A DNA stretch of 64,000 nucleotides from Dendrophyllia cribrosa. Taxonomy: Eukaryota > Cnidaria > Anthozoa > Scleractinia > Dendrophylliidae. The notes below the pieces were generated by a model. The model was not told the origin of the DNA and made no database searches. It worked only from the letters and a program-made list of their open reading frames with translations. This document shows, piece by piece, positions 28,973 through 39,700 of this stretch (position 1 is the stretch's first letter; each line of letters opens with the position of its first letter). Location: contig JAJLRJ010000006.1 of assembly GCA_024195265.1 (NCBI GenBank), forward strand, positions 4,000,407-4,064,406. Direction: 5' to 3'. Made by a program: the position numbers and the translations under genes.

Positions 28973-31685
28973 CAGTCGAACCTCCCGTAAGCGACCACCC
29001 AAAATGTCAAGCCTAGGTGGTCGCTTACGAGAGTTCAGACCATATTGGGTCAAAATTTTGCCTCATTAGCATATGGTAACTGCAGAGACTTACCCCATGC
29101 GCCAATGCCCATCTAAACCCATATAATAACTTTTAGTAGCCACAAAGATATTTAAGCTTTCCAAAATACTTATTCAGAGTTTCATGGTTCGCTTCTAATA
29201 AACTACCTAATACGGCGAACGGAACAAGTCTCACGATAGTTACAAATTGAATTTTTAATGTTCTCAACCTCGTTCCCAGGGCTTTTCCCTTCGACAGAGG
29301 GGCGGGCGGGAAAAGACCCTGGCATCGGCTGGTCACGTGGTGTTCTTAAATAATAATTATAACACTAATGTATGCATTCCTGTGGTTAATCCTGCATTTC
29401 CATTGGTTGATGGAATTTGCTCAAAAATACATTAGCATTGCGATTTCTAATTTCGAGTAGAAACATCGCCATTGTGGCTCATAAAATCAAGAAATTGTAT
29501 GTAATATGGGGGTGGCAGGTCTGAGGTAGAGACAGGCAGGTAGAGGTCAAGTCTGTCGGTTGTAGTTTCCCGTGGTGTCGCGCTTGTAGATTTTGACCTC
29601 ATTTCAGCGTCCTTTTTTGCCTGGCGGCTGTTATGTTGTTTTCGCCATTTAAAAGTATTGGCATGTAGATTTTTATGTAGGAAAGGTTTGAACTTCTCTA
29701 ACTTTTCTCTCTGAAATACCGGACATGACAGGATCTGAAATGATCTGTTGGCCGTGAATGTCTTTCCTGCTATTTATCTCACGCTGGGCCCAGCTACTTT
29801 AGATTTGTCTTTGCAGGATTTTAATTTTCATGATCCAAGCTTTATAGCAGAGAGAGTTGTAGCTTAATAAGCTGTTCAACTTGTAGAGAGTTGAAGTTTA
29901 CCTCAGTCAAGGCTGTAATTTTAGCTTCCTTTCGCTACGCTTTACAGCTGCGTGGAGCTCGCTCCGTAGTCAATTTTGACAGTCTGGCGAGTGCTTCGTT
30001 TAAGCGACTATTTCTCCGATATTTCATTCAGGCAAGACCATGGTTTCGGTTCTCCTCTCGAACCTCATCAGTTGCCGGGTTTGTATTTGCTAGTTGCTAC
30101 CTTGTTAGCAACGCATATTTTTGTCCCGGGATTTTTGTTGAAAACAGTTAAACCATTCTGCTCGACATAATTTTCAAACATGTATTTATACCCTTGCGCA
30201 CTGATCTAATAGCATCCATTTCGAACTTAAGAAGGAATGTACAGGAAACGAAAGCGCTCACATTTAGAAATATCCTCAATTCAGCCAAGAGAAGAAAGTG
30301 CTTAAATTTTCAAATATTAAATGCCTTCCAAAGAAATACACGCTTAGAAAAATTCGATCCCCACCAAGGGTATAAATACATGTTTGAAAATTATGTCGAG
30401 CAGAATGGTTTGACCGTTCTCAACGAAAATATGCGTTGCTAAAAAGGTAGCAACTAGCAAATACAAACCCGACAACTGATGAGGTTCGAGAGGTGAACCG
30501 AAACCATGGTCTTGCCTGAATGAAATAGTGGCGTAAACGAAGCATGCACTCGCCAGACTGTCAAAATTGACAACGGAGGTTTTTTAATAGTTAACCGGCA
30601 ACGAGCTCCACGCAGCTATAAAGCGTAGCGAAAGGATGCTAAAATTACCGCCTTGACTGAGACAAACTTCAACTCTCTACAATCTCTCTGCTATAAAGCT
30701 TGGATCATAAAAATTAAAATATCTGGGCCCAGCGTGAGATAAATAGCAGGAAAGACATTCACGGCCAACAGATCATTTCAGATCCTGTCATGTCCGGTAT
30801 TTCAGAGAGAAAAGTTAGAGAAATTCAAACCTTTCCTACATAAAAATCTACATGCCAGTACTAAGGGCGAAAACAACACACAACCGCCAGGCAAAAAAGG
30901 ACGCTAAAATGAGGTCAAAATCTACAAGCGCGACACCACGGGAAACTACAACCGACAAACTTGATTATGTAGCTTCGATTTCACATCTAATTTATTACAC
31001 CCAGGTTTTTTGGGTGTCCCATGGGCACGTGACCAGCCGATGCCAGGGTCTTTTCCCGCCGCCCCTCTCTCGAAGGGAAAAGCCATGGGAACGAGGTTGT
31101 AATGTTCTCTAAACGTTAGGAGGAACTGAACATGAATTAATAAGGATTGGATTGCAAGCTTTAAATTTGACAGCACTTTTATATTACTGGTGATTTACAT
31201 GTTAACAAGCGTATTAAAAATCACTAGTTCTAGACATCAGAAGAGTCCTTACTTTTTGTGTTGGTTGGTCGTACGATCTGTAATTATACGGCATTTAAGG
31301 TCGTCTCTTTTAAGATTGATAGAGTACAGTGTATGTACATTTTGTTTTAATGTTTTATTCATGTCAAAAGTCAATTTCTAAAAAAAAAAACCGGTACTTC
31401 TGATTGAGAAATTTCCGTCTCTTACACTACCCAGGAATGCGATAATGTTACAACACATCATTATCGAATTATCCAATTTTCGCTCTATTATCTGTCAAGT
31501 GGTCGCTTACGGGAGGTTAAAAACAAAAGAAAATTTCAAACTTTTAGCTCTAAAAGTGGTCGCGGTCGCTTACGAGAGGTGGTCGCTTACAAGAGGTTCC
31601 AAATATAGTGATTTGACTTGGAAACTTTTGGTATTTTGGAAAACTGATCGCTGAGGAGAGGTGGTCGCAACCGGAGGTTCGACTG
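28973..31685. mobile_element. pogo/Tc1-like element, TA-flanked, carrying a nested foldback
   Basis: Termini CAGTCGAACCTCCCGTAAGC and the inverse of CCGGAGGTTCGACTG are flanked by TA. GGTCGCTTACGAGAGG words recur near both ends. CAGTCGAACCTC termini with TA duplication are typical of the pogo branch of Tc1/mariner. Outside the nested insertion (29265-31099) only about 0.9 kb remains and no transposase is visible, so it is non-autonomous. Confidence 0.85.
29265..31099. mobile_element. 1.8-kb foldback element, TSD TAATGTTCT (Mutator-like)
   Basis: The two halves are mutually inverted over about 0.9 kb each, with a loop of roughly 170 bp near 30200-30365. Tips are CAACCTCGTTCCCAGGGC and the inverse. 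TAATGTTCT at 29256-29264 is repeated exactly at 31100-31108, a perfect 9-bp duplication. Long TIRs plus a 9-bp duplication fit the Mutator (MULE) type. No transposase was seen. Confidence 0.92.
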
Positions 31686-31695
31686 TATGTTAATA

Positions 31696-32867
31696 CAGGC
31701 ATGTTGGTCATCTTGTGACAATATTTAGGGGGAAAATTAGGATTTTTTTCTCTAAAAAGTAGGGATATTTAGAGATAAATGGTTAAAAATAAGGTTTTTT
31801 TAATAAAGGGGTGGCCATTGTGAGACTGTTGTCTTGAAAATGCTTGACATAGATCCAACATCAATTAAATTTGAAACTGTCACCTGAAAACAAACATGTT
31901 TATTCAATATGAGTACAGGTTCTACAGCAGTAGGCTTCAGCTCATGTATTACAATGGTACTAATTCTCAGCACATCTGCCCTAGTTGATGTAGGGTGTCC
32001 GTATCCCCTTGAAGTGGTTAACTAAGGATCGAAGCCTTAATATAACATCAGGGTGAGTATGCAACAGCAAGAAAAATATAAATTATGAACGTTTAAACAA
32101 TATAAAGATTCTGACCACCAGGCAAAACTATGAGCATATTACATTTAGTCAGAAAAAACTATAGGTTAAATCTGTCCAATAACACTACTACTAAACAAGA
32201 TGTTCTGATCACTCTGGGGCAAAACTGCAAGGCAGACCAAAGCATGGATATTATTACATGATTATTCATTCGCTGTTAACGCCTTCATCAGTAAGCGAAA
32301 AAAGGTTAAGAGGTAAGTTACAGTACACCCCATCAAACACATTTAGGGTAAATTTGAATTAACAAGTATTGCGGTAAAAGAACAACAGTTAGTGAAAGAC
32401 TACGTAAGAGTTTCTTACAAAGAATGTGATGATTTAAAGTGCTACAAATCTAGTACTTGAGCATATGGATATGCCCAAGCAAGATGAGCACAACTTGGCT
32501 CCCTCAAATTCTATCATTGGGAAGAAATCTGAATAGAAAGCTCACAGAAATAGCTAAAATAACTCACCAGTAACTGATAGAAGCTGATAACTCCACAAAT
32601 GAAAAGCCACACCCAATGAGCTTACAGATCGTGGAAGTAGGGCAAATGCAGAATCCATGTCAAGCACATTCAATGACATTGGTCATCAGCAATTTTCGGA
32701 AATGAAAAAAATAGGGATTTTAGGCAACCTCGTTCCCATGGCTTTTCAAGGGAAAAGCCCTGGGAACGAGGTTGGATTTTAGGGACAATTGTGAAAAATA
32801 AGGGCTTTTTAGGGATGTGGAAAAAAATTAGGGATTTTTAGGATTTTTAGGGCCACCAACATGCCTG
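31696..32867. mobile_element. 1.2-kb TIR element with CAGGCATGTTGGT ends
   Basis: The left tip CAGGCATGTTGGTC and right tip GGCCACCAACATGCCTG are inverted, and both are flanked by TTAATA. Each end has TAGGGATTTTTAGG-type repeats. The CAGGCATG-type tip suggests hAT. The interior shows no clear ORF. Confidence 0.8.
32725..32774. mobile_element. 50-bp mobile hairpin with perfect 9-bp TSD
   Basis: Only the two inverted tips (CAACCTCGTTCCCATGGC and the inverse) joined tail to tail are present. GATTTTAGG at 32716-32724 is repeated at 32775-32783. The tips match the 1.8-kb foldback at 29265-31099, so this is a minimal member of that family, inserted inside the element 31696-32867. Confidence 0.92.
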
Positions 32868-32890
32868 TTAATACGATTTTTTTCGGTATA

Positions 32891-33028
32891 TGTTGTGGTG
32901 CAATTTTATCTTTAGTGCAAATTTTATTTTCCTTTGTTTTGGGTATGGTAGTGTATGATAATGTATGATAATGATTTTTAAACAAAGGAAAGTAAAATTT
33001 GCACCAAGGACAAAATTGCACCACAACA
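32891..33028. mobile_element. 138-bp TA-flanked palindromic MITE
   Basis: TGTTGTGGTGCAATTTT and its inverse are flanked by TA. Removing it and one TA restores the GGTATATATATTTCG seen in the intact unit at 28139-28239. Confidence 0.9.
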
Positions 33029-33060
33029 TATATATTTCGAGAGATGATATTTCAAAAGCA

Positions 33061-33882
33061 TTTATTTTGACAACTGAACTACCGCAACAGCAACTCCAAC
33101 AGTGTTGACTACCCGCACGGCGCGTTAAAGAGTTATGTTACATCCAATTTTGTGGCCGTATTTACCTTCTTGTTCGATGAGTTTCTTGGAATGTATTTAG
33201 CAGTCCGCGATTAACCCTATTCAGCCTGGGCTTTCAGTTTGAGTTCTTGAGCCTGGGGGAGTTGGGGGGGGGGGGGCACATTGGTGCAAATTTTCAAGAA
33301 CATTAAGGCAAACCAAGAACAATGAAACCAAGAGGGTACATAGTACGTCCATAACTGTCTCCTTTGCGGTCCGCACAATGGAACGATGACGTCACATGAC
33401 ATAGTTATTAGGTAATTAGTTATGCGACCGCCATCTTGGATCCGCCATCTTGGATTCCTGAATTTTTTTTAAAACCTCTTAGAAACCGTCCAAATTGATT
33501 CAAAATTAATCAAAACCAATAAATAAACGCTAAATGATATAAAAATATTAAAGTTATACCAATGAACAGTAAGTAGTTTGATTTTATCAGAAGTGTTACT
33601 TTTTAAGTTTTTTTTAAATTGTTTCACTTCTTGTAAAGACCCACGTATGTTGTGTCTTCGTGTTTTTCAAAGACTTCTTATCTGTCCTATTAAATTCTAT
33701 TCTAAGGTAACAAAGGCCGCTACTTTGGGAACAAGAGCTTTATTATAAGTGCTAATAAGGCGTAAAAACAGTAGTAGAGACTGTGAAAGTTATGGTGACG
33801 TATGAAAGTGTATCATAATTTCTCTTGTTAGGCCCCATTAGGTAGGCCTACTTACTTAATCGTCCTCTGTGTTTTTTTCTAG
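33061..33882 (+). other. Upstream region of gene A
   Basis: It holds a G run near 33260 and two copies of CCGCCATCTTGGAT near 33430-33456. At 33881-33882 a strong acceptor (polypyrimidine then CTAG) precedes GTCATTAGAAG. The equivalent acceptor is conserved upstream of gene B (52961), so a 5' UTR exon probably begins at 33883, with the promoter farther left. Confidence 0.5.
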
Positions 33883-33930
33883 GTCATTAGAAGTAAAGAC
33901 TTCTTTCACAGACACAGAAAAAAGCTAGAA

Positions 33931-34317
33931 ATGCGGAAAGTGTCCCAATTTGTTCTGTGTCTTTTTTGTCTTCTTGTGACACATTTAAAATTTGCGTACC
34001 AGAGCCAACATCATATTGACGGAAACAATGGGTTAAAGCGAGCCGTTCTTGTAAAGGGAGCGGCTCAAGTGTCGTACGGAAACTTTGTAGCTGATAAGTT
34101 TCATCGACTTCAAGTATCAGTTGGTTCATCGACTACTGTGATGAGCTATAGAGAATGCGCTATGAGCTGTGTTAACACTCTGCCATGTGCTTCGGTTAAC
34201 GTCGCATCTTCGCCTGATGTAGATGGGAAATTCCGATGCAGGCTGTTGAACGAAGATAAGTACAATAGCCTTAATCAGCTCATTAGCTCACAGGAATATC
34301 ACCATTTTAGCATCAAG
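33931..34317 (+). CDS. Gene A exon 1: signal peptide and PAN/apple domain
   Basis: It encodes 129 residues. A hydrophobic signal ([18 protein letters not shown]) is followed by a four-Cys PAN-like region ([30 protein letters not shown]). Donor ATCAAG|GTAAGC, phase 0. It is very close in sequence to gene B exon 1. Confidence 0.88.
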
Positions 34318-36332
34318 GTAAGCATTGAAGATCTCTTGGTCTTCTGTTAATAATGGCCAGTTATACTAAACTGAAAAAATATATTAAGCTCCGTTTTATA
34401 AAACTAACAGCATCAGTGCGGCTCTGTAACAAAGCTTTCACGGAACGTTCAAGATCACGCTTAAGGATATTATTCAGAGACTCAAATGTTAGAGCCACCA
34501 TTCATGGCATTTTTGTGGGAGAAAACAATTTAGCTTATCTATCCACTACATTGTTTTGAACGAAAAAGGATGTCACACTGAGAACAAAAAACATGTCCTA
34601 TTGCCGTCAACAACAAATTTAATGGGTTTTTTGTCAGGTCTTCACATAATCCAATAATTACGATCTGAGCACAGGTCGAAAAAGGAACTCAGTTTTTTCT
34701 TTTTTCATGGGGGGCATTTACAAATATCAAGCGAATAAAATAACGCTTTAGAGAAATACGGTTCAAATACTAACAACATGTAATGCGCCGATCAATTCGA
34801 AACATCAACATCCCCCCCCCCGGGCATGCTCCGGGCATTTGAACATTTTCTATGCCCGAGGAGTCGGGCATTTGATGTGAAAGGCCATCCCGGGGGTGGG
34901 GAATTTGACTTTGCCCAGGTGGGGTGGGGAATTTGAACCGGAAGTGTTCCAAATATCGGGGTTTTTTTTAGTAGAGGCCTATTAAAGGAAAAAATATCGT
35001 TTTTGTTAGTGGCAAGTGAAAAAGGGGCTAACAAAGCTTTGCAATGTTTTTGAAGGTTTGTAAATTGTAGATTTTTAAACGCGTACTAGAGATTTCGAAG
35101 TCAAGGTGGCTGACTGTATTGTCAGTCCGCAGATCCGCAGATCTTAAACGGCCATTAATTGAATAGAAAAAACACTGTAAAATCAGAATGAACAACAACC
35201 TTTCTCTCAGGAAACATTTGTCAGTTGCTATAAAATGCGTTTAGATTAATAAATTTTCACTTGGTGGAATAACGCTTGCAAACGATTGTTCAAAACCTAA
35301 CTTTACAACTTTACAACCGCTTTGCTAAATATTTTTTGCAACATTTGTTGATCACACGAGGAATTACTCAATTCAGAAAAAAATTATCGAAAAGTAAATC
35401 CCCAAACAATAACAAATTCATTTCGACGTGGTGTCCACAGCGGAAGTGCCGTGCTGTGAAATATCAGTTGCAAAGAATACGCGGTTCAGTTGAGTATATT
35501 CTCGAGGAAAACACTCGGTAGAATAAATCAGAAAAACTGAATGCAAAGTGTATTTTTTATTCTTACTAAAAACTTTTGATCTTTACGAGGGGCATTTGAC
35601 CATCAAATCCTGTGCTATGGTGGGGTATTTGAATGCAATTTTCGCCTAAGGGGGCGGGAATTTGAACAAGTCGATCTTCAAAAGTTCAAATGCCCGGGGC
35701 ATTGCCCGGGGGGGAGGGGGTGATGTTGATGTTTCGAATTGATCGGCGCATAATAGCGCTGCGCACAATTACTAAAAATAGATAGACTCTGTTACGCGAA
35801 ATGTAATAGTAACCCAAAATGTAATAACTTTTGAAGCAAAATGTAATAAACTAAAGTAACGCATATATCGATAAAAGCCGCATCAAAGTGTTCGCCAACA
35901 CCACTTTCCCATACAATATTCTTATGCAGATAATACATGGAGGAGTCACAACGGGGATCAAAAGTATGTGACGTCATTTGTGCGCAGCGCTACAGCATCA
36001 CGTAATATTTAGCAACATTTATGTTGCCTTAAATACAGTTGTACAACAACAAAATCCGTCGCGGGCTACCGTAAATTTAAATCATTGTTTTACAAATACG
36101 TTACAATCAAATCAACAAAAATCTGAACGCTAGACTACGAGCAGTTTCTCTTTCCCAGCTTAGTCCGTCGAGCGAGAAACGAAAAATCATTAGCGGAATT
36201 TTCGATACGCAACAGGTGTATTTTATTCGGAAATTAGTCATACTAGTTATTCTAGACCGAGAAAAAGTTGTTTTGTGAGCTTACAGTCTAAATGTACTGT
36301 ACAGACGGTCGCGTAATACTGGGTGGGTTCAT

Positions 36333-36364
<32 letters not shown>

Positions 36365-36486
36365 CAAGTGCACTTGAGTTCAAGTGTACTTGAAACGTAC
36401 TTGAAGTGCACTTAGATTTTTGTCAAGAAATATCGTTCACACATGCAACCAACGATTTACAAAATTTCGCTGCTGTCAATCATGTT

Positions 36487-36528
<42 letters not shown>

Positions 36529-36568
36529 TAAGGTCACTTTGACTGATGATTGTATCCAAATAATCGTA

Positions 36569-36604
<36 letters not shown>

Positions 36605-36653
36605 GAACTCGTACCTTTAAATTTTTAAATTCGTATTCGAGGTTTTAAATTCT

Positions 36654-36688
<35 letters not shown>

Positions 36689-36689
36689 A

Positions 36690-36739
<50 letters not shown>

Positions 36740-39700
36740 GCCTTACGTCGAAACCTTCTTCAGTTATTCGAACTTCGGTCCCCACGCCTGCAATAGTTCT
36801 TCCGTTTCTTGTCTTGTCCAATCGACAGTCTTTTGGTTGTTTGAACTTTTTTTAGTAGTGGCCTGTGATTTCTGCGTCTTCTGAGAGGCTGCAGCCCGAC
36901 CGGTCGCTATGAGCTGCTATGGGTCGGGAGTGTTAAATTCATCAGGGTGTACATCATGATCGTATAGTACCGGTGAACAAGAAAAGCGCCCTTGAACGGG
37001 TTGAAGAGAAAGAACTGGATTCGGCGAATCACTGCGAATGGGTTGAAAACTACAAGAAGGAGCTCTTAGTGGAACATATCCCCTTTCGCTTCTAGCACCA
37101 AGTCTGACATCAACGTTGTGCCTGTCGAATTAAAAGAGAAATCATGAAATTTCTTTACTTGCTCCTAAGACTAAAATGATACAAGAAGGATATAAAGCAA
37201 AGCAAAGGATTTAAAACAGTACTTACATTAAATTTAAGTCGAAGAGATCATCCTCCGATGACTGTTGATAAAACGCCATTCTACTAGCTCTCGATAGTCG
37301 ACTACAAACTCTGCCTTGCTCACGCGGGAATGAAATTTTTCGCTCCAGATGACTGACAGGTTGGTAATTAGCTTCCGACGTTTTGATTGGATAAGTGCAC
37401 TCTCAAGTATGTCGAGACCATACTTGAGAGTGCACTTCGGCTCTTTGAAGTTTTGAGGTGGCGTGGCAACTAAGTACGATCAGTCAAGTGTAACAAGACT
37501 CATTTTGATCCGTTCACACACAAGTGCGTTTCAAGTGCACTTCAAACACACTTCAAGTGCACTTGAAATGTCTAGTGTGAACCCCCCCTACTGTTTTTGA
37601 GAATTGCTAAAATTGAAAATTAGCCCGGTCGTCAATCTTAATTCTTGTTCTTCCTACCTTTCACCTTAGTTAAGCTTGTCATCAGCTTTCTGTTCAGAGA
37701 GTTCCGCTGTTAGGCTAAGCCTATCTATGTAAACTGTTACTCTAACGATCGTTACTGGGGTCATGATATGAGCGTTAAACATTTAGGCGGGAATTCGCCG
37801 AGTTTTGGCGCGCTTTTATTTGACTCTAACAATATCTAAGGATCTGTCGTGTTGTTCGTTAATTGCAAATGGTTCGTATAAAATTGGATAACTTCCAAGA
37901 ACTTTCAGGATTTCGCTTTAGTTATTCGCGGAATTAAAGCAACATTACAATGATGTTATTTTTCGAATGTATGGCAGAATAAATTGTGCCTGATACGAAA
38001 TTCTCTGCGGCAAGTTCTTAATACCTTAAATTATCTACTACCACAAATAAGGCATCATCTACATACCTTCTTTAGTATGGTTGCCGAAAAGTAGCAAAAT
38101 TCGATAAAAAATATTTTCATTCGATAAATGGTATATTTTTATTCGTTAAAAATATTTTCATTCGATAAATGGTATATCTTTGTTCGTTAAAAATATTTTC
38201 ATTCGATAAATGGTATATTTTTATTCGTTGAAAATATATCTGTTCCATGTTTTTTTCAACAGTATCCCATGACCCCATGCTCCGATTTTCATTTCATAAA
38301 AATATTTTCATTCGATCAAAATATATTTTCATTCGATAAAAAAAATATTCATTCGATAAAAAATATTTTCATTCGATAAAGCCACGTGACCTCAGAAGGC
38401 ATGGTCACTAAGCATTTACGGCACCATTATTTCATTCGTGAAGCCAAAATCCTTCTATCTTAGCCGGTCTAATGGCAACAAATCTTGACCTAGAGGCAAC
38501 TGCTTGGCACGATTTTTTTTATATTTGCCGGAAATATACTGGATAGATGCGAACTTAGATTTCCACTCAGCGGCACTGCTTTGCAATTGTCCTGACAGGG
38601 TACTCTCCGTTCTGCGAAATGTCCTTGATCAGAGTGAGGATCTATGTTGTAGAAATAGTTTACTAAAGCGCTGTGATTGTTTTTCTGAAATACACCAGTT
38701 CTTATGCGAGAGGATGACCGGAACAGGCAGAAGAACAGTAAGTCTTGTTGATTCAGGATCGCGTAACGTTGCCCATACATCGGAACCTGGAAGACCGAAG
38801 TTTGTCATTGCAGAGGAACTTCTTGAAAATCTTAGAAGCCTAAGATTGCTCAGATGCTTCGGGTATCGTGATGGACCATCTTGCAACCTCTACATTTTCG
38901 CCACCATGATCACCTCTTACGCGAGAAGGCACGCCAAACTGTTGCACTGCCCTCTGAAAGGCTGACATAACTGTATCAGCCCGATTGTTGGTTGAACATC
39001 TTAAAAATGTAATCATTCTAGAAAAGCTATCTCTACCGCCATGAATTACAAATCCCATCGTATTAGACTGTGATGTCCATCTATGTGCCATAACGAGTTC
39101 GGCCAAGGCACACTGTACACCCTCCTTGTTATTCCCGGTGCCCATCTAAGAGCACTCAGTTTCCAGGGTCAACCCTGTTGATTGCTGCACGGACAGGCCC
39201 AGAGATCGTATATATCCTATCATATACGCCTGTCCAGTTGTCGTTCCATGTCGAGATATAAACCCACGAATAACCTTGTAGAGTTGGTCATCGCTTACGT
39301 TTGACCACCTGCTGCAGCTCAACCCATACTCTTCAACTGTACGATAGATGGTCCATCTCGATACCCGAAGCATCCGAGCAATCTGATTCCATGTGCCCCC
39401 TAGGCTTCTAAGATTTTCAAGAAGTTCCTCTGCAATGACAAACTTCGGTCTTCCAGGTTCCGATGTATGGGCAACGTTACGCGATCCTAAATCAACAAGA
39501 CTTGCTGTTCTTCTGCCTATTTCGGTCATTCTCTCGCACCAAAACTGATGTATTTCAGAAAAATAATCACAGAGCTCCAGTAAACTGTTTCTACAACATA
39601 GATCCTCACTCTGATCAAGGACATTTCGCAGAACGGAGAGTACCTTTTCAAGACAATTGAAAAGCAGCGCCGCTGAGTGAAAATCAAAGTTTATATTTCT

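Noticed and set aside
38490..38886. Minus-strand ORFs antisense to the left transposase arm
   Set aside because: They mirror the coding frame; the real homology is on the plus strand.
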